This document shows, one piece after another, positions 6,462-7,722 of a stretch of DNA of 7,722 nucleotides. The notes under the pieces were generated by a model. It searched no databases, was not told the origin of the DNA, and saw nothing but the letters and a program-made list of their open reading frames with translations. The stretch's first letter is position 1. Each line of letters opens with the position of its first letter. Position numbers and translations under genes: made by a program. The stretch lies in assembly GCA_028868455.1 (NCBI GenBank), contig JAGWUK010000125.1, forward strand, positions 1-7,722, given 5' to 3'. The stretch comes from Burkholderiales bacterium (GTDB lineage: Bacteria > Pseudomonadota > Gammaproteobacteria > Burkholderiales > Burkholderiaceae_D).

Positions 6462-6469
6462 TATGTCAA
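6442..6469 (-). promoter_or_regulatory. Candidate promoter for the HTH gene, minus strand
   Basis: On the minus strand TTGACA (6464-6469) is followed after 16 bases by GATAAA (6442-6447, 4 of 6 matches). It would give the HTH gene a leader of about 130 nt. It overlaps the plus-strand promoter face to face, so the two could interfere with each other. The -10 element is weaker than that on the plus strand. Confidence 0.35.
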
Positions 6470-6619
6470 CAAGATAACTTTACTCTAGTTGAAAAAATAC
6501 TGATTAGCAATGTTTATTCAGGAAAAGAAAACGCAGTTAACAATCTTTATAAATTGCCTGTTTTTATAGCGAATGGCTTGTCGTTTTTACTGCAATTTCT
6601 TCCTTTTTTTTCCTTCGGT

Positions 6620-7722
6620 TTACCTCAAATTTTCCCTTGCTTCGCGGATGACATGACCGAGATCAGTCACGGACATGGCGTAGAAATAGCTGCGATTGTA
6701 GTGTGTGATTGCGTAGAAATTTTCCGTGACCATCCAGTATTCCGTCGGGTCTGTGCCATTCTGTAAATCGATCAGTCCGTAGCGGATATCGGCAGGCGCT
6801 TCACTGCTTGATGTCGTTGCAACGTGTTTTATATCCTGTAAAGAATAATTTGCGTGCAAGCCTTGATTCAGAATCGCAGCAAGCTCTGGTCGCTGATCAT
6901 CTGTCGTCGTCAGCGTGGCAGGAAACGCGATGGGTAAATTTTTCTTCCAGCCGTGCATGGACAAATAGTGCGCAACACTGCCTATCGCATCAACTGCAGA
7001 ATCTGTTAAATTGATCTGACCATCGCCGTCAAAATCGACCGCATATTGACGTATGCTGCCGGGCATGAATTGCGGCCATCCGATTGCGCCAGCGTATGAA
7101 CCTTTAAACAAAAATGGATCCAGTTTGGAATCGCGCGCTATCAACAGCATGCTCTCTAACTCACCTCGAAAAAATGCCATACGTGCAGATTTGTTCGGTA
7201 CATCAGGATAATCAAATGCCAAAGTAGTTAAGCTGTCCATGACGCGGAAATTGCCGGTGTTTTTACCGAAAATCGTTTCTACGCCGATCAGGCCAACGAT
7301 AATTTCTGCGGGGACGCCGTAGTCTTTTTCAGCGCGATCCAGCGCTTCGGCATATTTGTTCCAAAATGCAATTCCGGCGTCGATACGATACGGTTCGACA
7401 AAACGGGCACGATAGGCTTTCCAGTTTTTCGGACGCCCCGGTGGCGCTGGCATGACCAGTTGCCGGGCGGAATCAACATAACGCACCTGATCGAAAGTCC
7501 GAACCAATGCCGAACTTTCAAATCCGTGGCTGGCGACCATTTGATCGATGAAAGCGGTCACGTCTTTCCATTTGGTAAAACGGACGTTTTCCTGGCTTAC
7601 AGCATGTTGTGTGGCGGCAGGTTTTTTATGCTTTTTACTCGGTCTGGCATCGGCTGCTTGCAAGCTGATCAGTCCAGAAAAAACTACGCAGGAGAATTTG
7701 AAAAAAGTACGTGGAAAGGAGT
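6620..7722 (-). CDS. mltB: Lytic murein transglycosylase B (5' end outside window)
   Basis: A periplasmic enzyme that cleaves the MurNAc-GlcNAc bond of peptidoglycan and leaves 1,6-anhydro-MurNAc. About 366 residues are visible. Counting from the TTG at 7663, the catalytic Glu is E129 in GLIGVETIFG; AGAIGWPQFMPGSIRQYAVD (191-210) is the MltB/Slt35 signature; DFDGDGQIN (210-218) resembles the EF-hand calcium loop of Slt35; and AIGSVAHYLSMHGW (226-239) follows. The TTG at 7663 is unlikely to be the start. It has no ribosome site, and the frame stays open to the window edge, encoding TFFKFSCVVFSGLISLQAADA, a signal-peptide core with a plausible cleavage site near QAADA. The true start therefore lies just past 7722. 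No lipobox Cys is seen near the cleavage site, suggesting a soluble periplasmic form rather than a lipoprotein. Confidence 0.93.
   Translation of the reverse strand, partial: SFPRTFFKFSCVVFSGLISLQAADARPSKKHKKPAATQHAVSQENVRFTKWKDVTAFIDQMVASHGFESSALVRTFDQVRYVDSARQLVMPAPPGRPKNWKAYRARFVEPYRIDAGIAFWNKYAEALDRAEKDYGVPAEIIVGLIGVETIFGKNTGNFRVMDSLTTLAFDYPDVPNKSARMAFFRGELESMLLIARDSKLDPFLFKGSYAGAIGWPQFMPGSIRQYAVDFDGDGQINLTDSAVDAIGSVAHYLSMHGWKKNLPIAFPATLTTTDDQRPELAAILNQGLHANYSLQDIKHVATTSSSEAPADIRYGLIDLQNGTDPTEYWMVTENFYAITHYNRSYFYAMSVTDLGHVIREARENLR

Larger units (their letters stand above)
6434..6469. repeat. 36-bp imperfect palindrome, candidate operator
   Basis: The element starts with TTGACATA on the plus strand and starts with TTGACATA on the minus strand as well. 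Each arm agrees with the other at 12 of the outer 13 positions (TTGACATA, one mismatch, TTAT), around a centre with little symmetry. It lies 128 bp upstream of the HTH gene start. Its size and symmetry fit a site bound by one or two dimers of a regulator. Confidence 0.5.
6306..6619. other. AT-rich intergenic region between the HTH gene and mltB
   Basis: A 314-nt gap, markedly richer in A+T than its surroundings, between two minus-strand genes. It holds the HTH ribosome site (6311-6315), the 36-bp palindrome with promoter-like elements (6434-6469), and the 3' flank of mltB. I found no hairpin with a T tract that would end mltB transcription on the minus strand and no credible small gene. A weak TACAAT on the minus strand (6375-6380) lacks a good -35 partner. 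Confidence 0.6.

Noticed and set aside
6554..6766. A 70-residue plus-strand frame downstream of the orphan promoter
   Set aside because: It begins with TTG without a ribosome site and mostly overlaps the mltB coding sequence in antisense.
1..7722. CRISPR array, insertion sequence, tRNA, defence or phage module
   Set aside because: No regularly spaced repeats, transposase or integrase motifs, cloverleaf or defence-type domains were seen on either strand; all long genes are housekeeping families.

Overview
The window looks like a stretch of chromosome from a betaproteobacterium, most likely Burkholderiales and close to the Oxalobacteraceae (Herminiimonas, Glaciimonas or Undibacterium type). 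This is judged from the protein sequences and from the gene order ihfB - lapA - lapB - ugd - heptose kinase - comEA-like - cysM - mltB, which resembles that lineage. Base composition looks moderate and codon use looks even across the genes. No mobile element, CRISPR array, tRNA, rRNA or phage signature is visible. The exact genus is inference.

Left part (1-4250): the 3' end of ihfB (nucleoid protein IHF beta) closes with a strong intrinsic terminator. It is followed by a plus-strand cluster for the cell envelope. lapA and lapB encode the inner-membrane lipopolysaccharide assembly pair. After a 129-nt leader with two GTAC-containing dyads comes ugd (UDP-glucose 6-dehydrogenase), joined by a 4-base ATGA overlap to the kinase-only heptose gene rfaE1/hldA. 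The cluster therefore combines control of LPS amount (LapB), supply of UDP-glucuronate (Ugd) and supply of heptose for the LPS inner core (RfaE1). hldD, which often follows the kinase in related bacteria, is not present.

Middle part (4251-5957): a 125-nt gap with two hairpins leads to a small secreted helix-hairpin-helix protein of the ComEA type with an Ala/Lys-rich tail, closed by a strong terminator. Next is cysM (O-phosphoserine/O-acetylserine sulfhydrylase B), closed by a hairpin that should terminate transcription in both directions.

Right part (5958-7722): two minus-strand genes. One encodes a 99-residue Cro/XRE-like helix-turn-helix protein. The other is mltB (periplasmic lytic transglycosylase B), whose N-terminus runs off the window. 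The 314-nt AT-rich gap between them carries a 36-bp imperfect palindrome built from two inward-facing TTGACATA ends. It looks like a pair of overlapping promoters or an operator, and is the most interesting non-coding signal here.

Overall this is mostly ordinary housekeeping DNA. I see no convincing new multi-gene system. The best leads are the palindrome with its neighbouring HTH gene, the dyads in the ugd leader, and the missing hldD.
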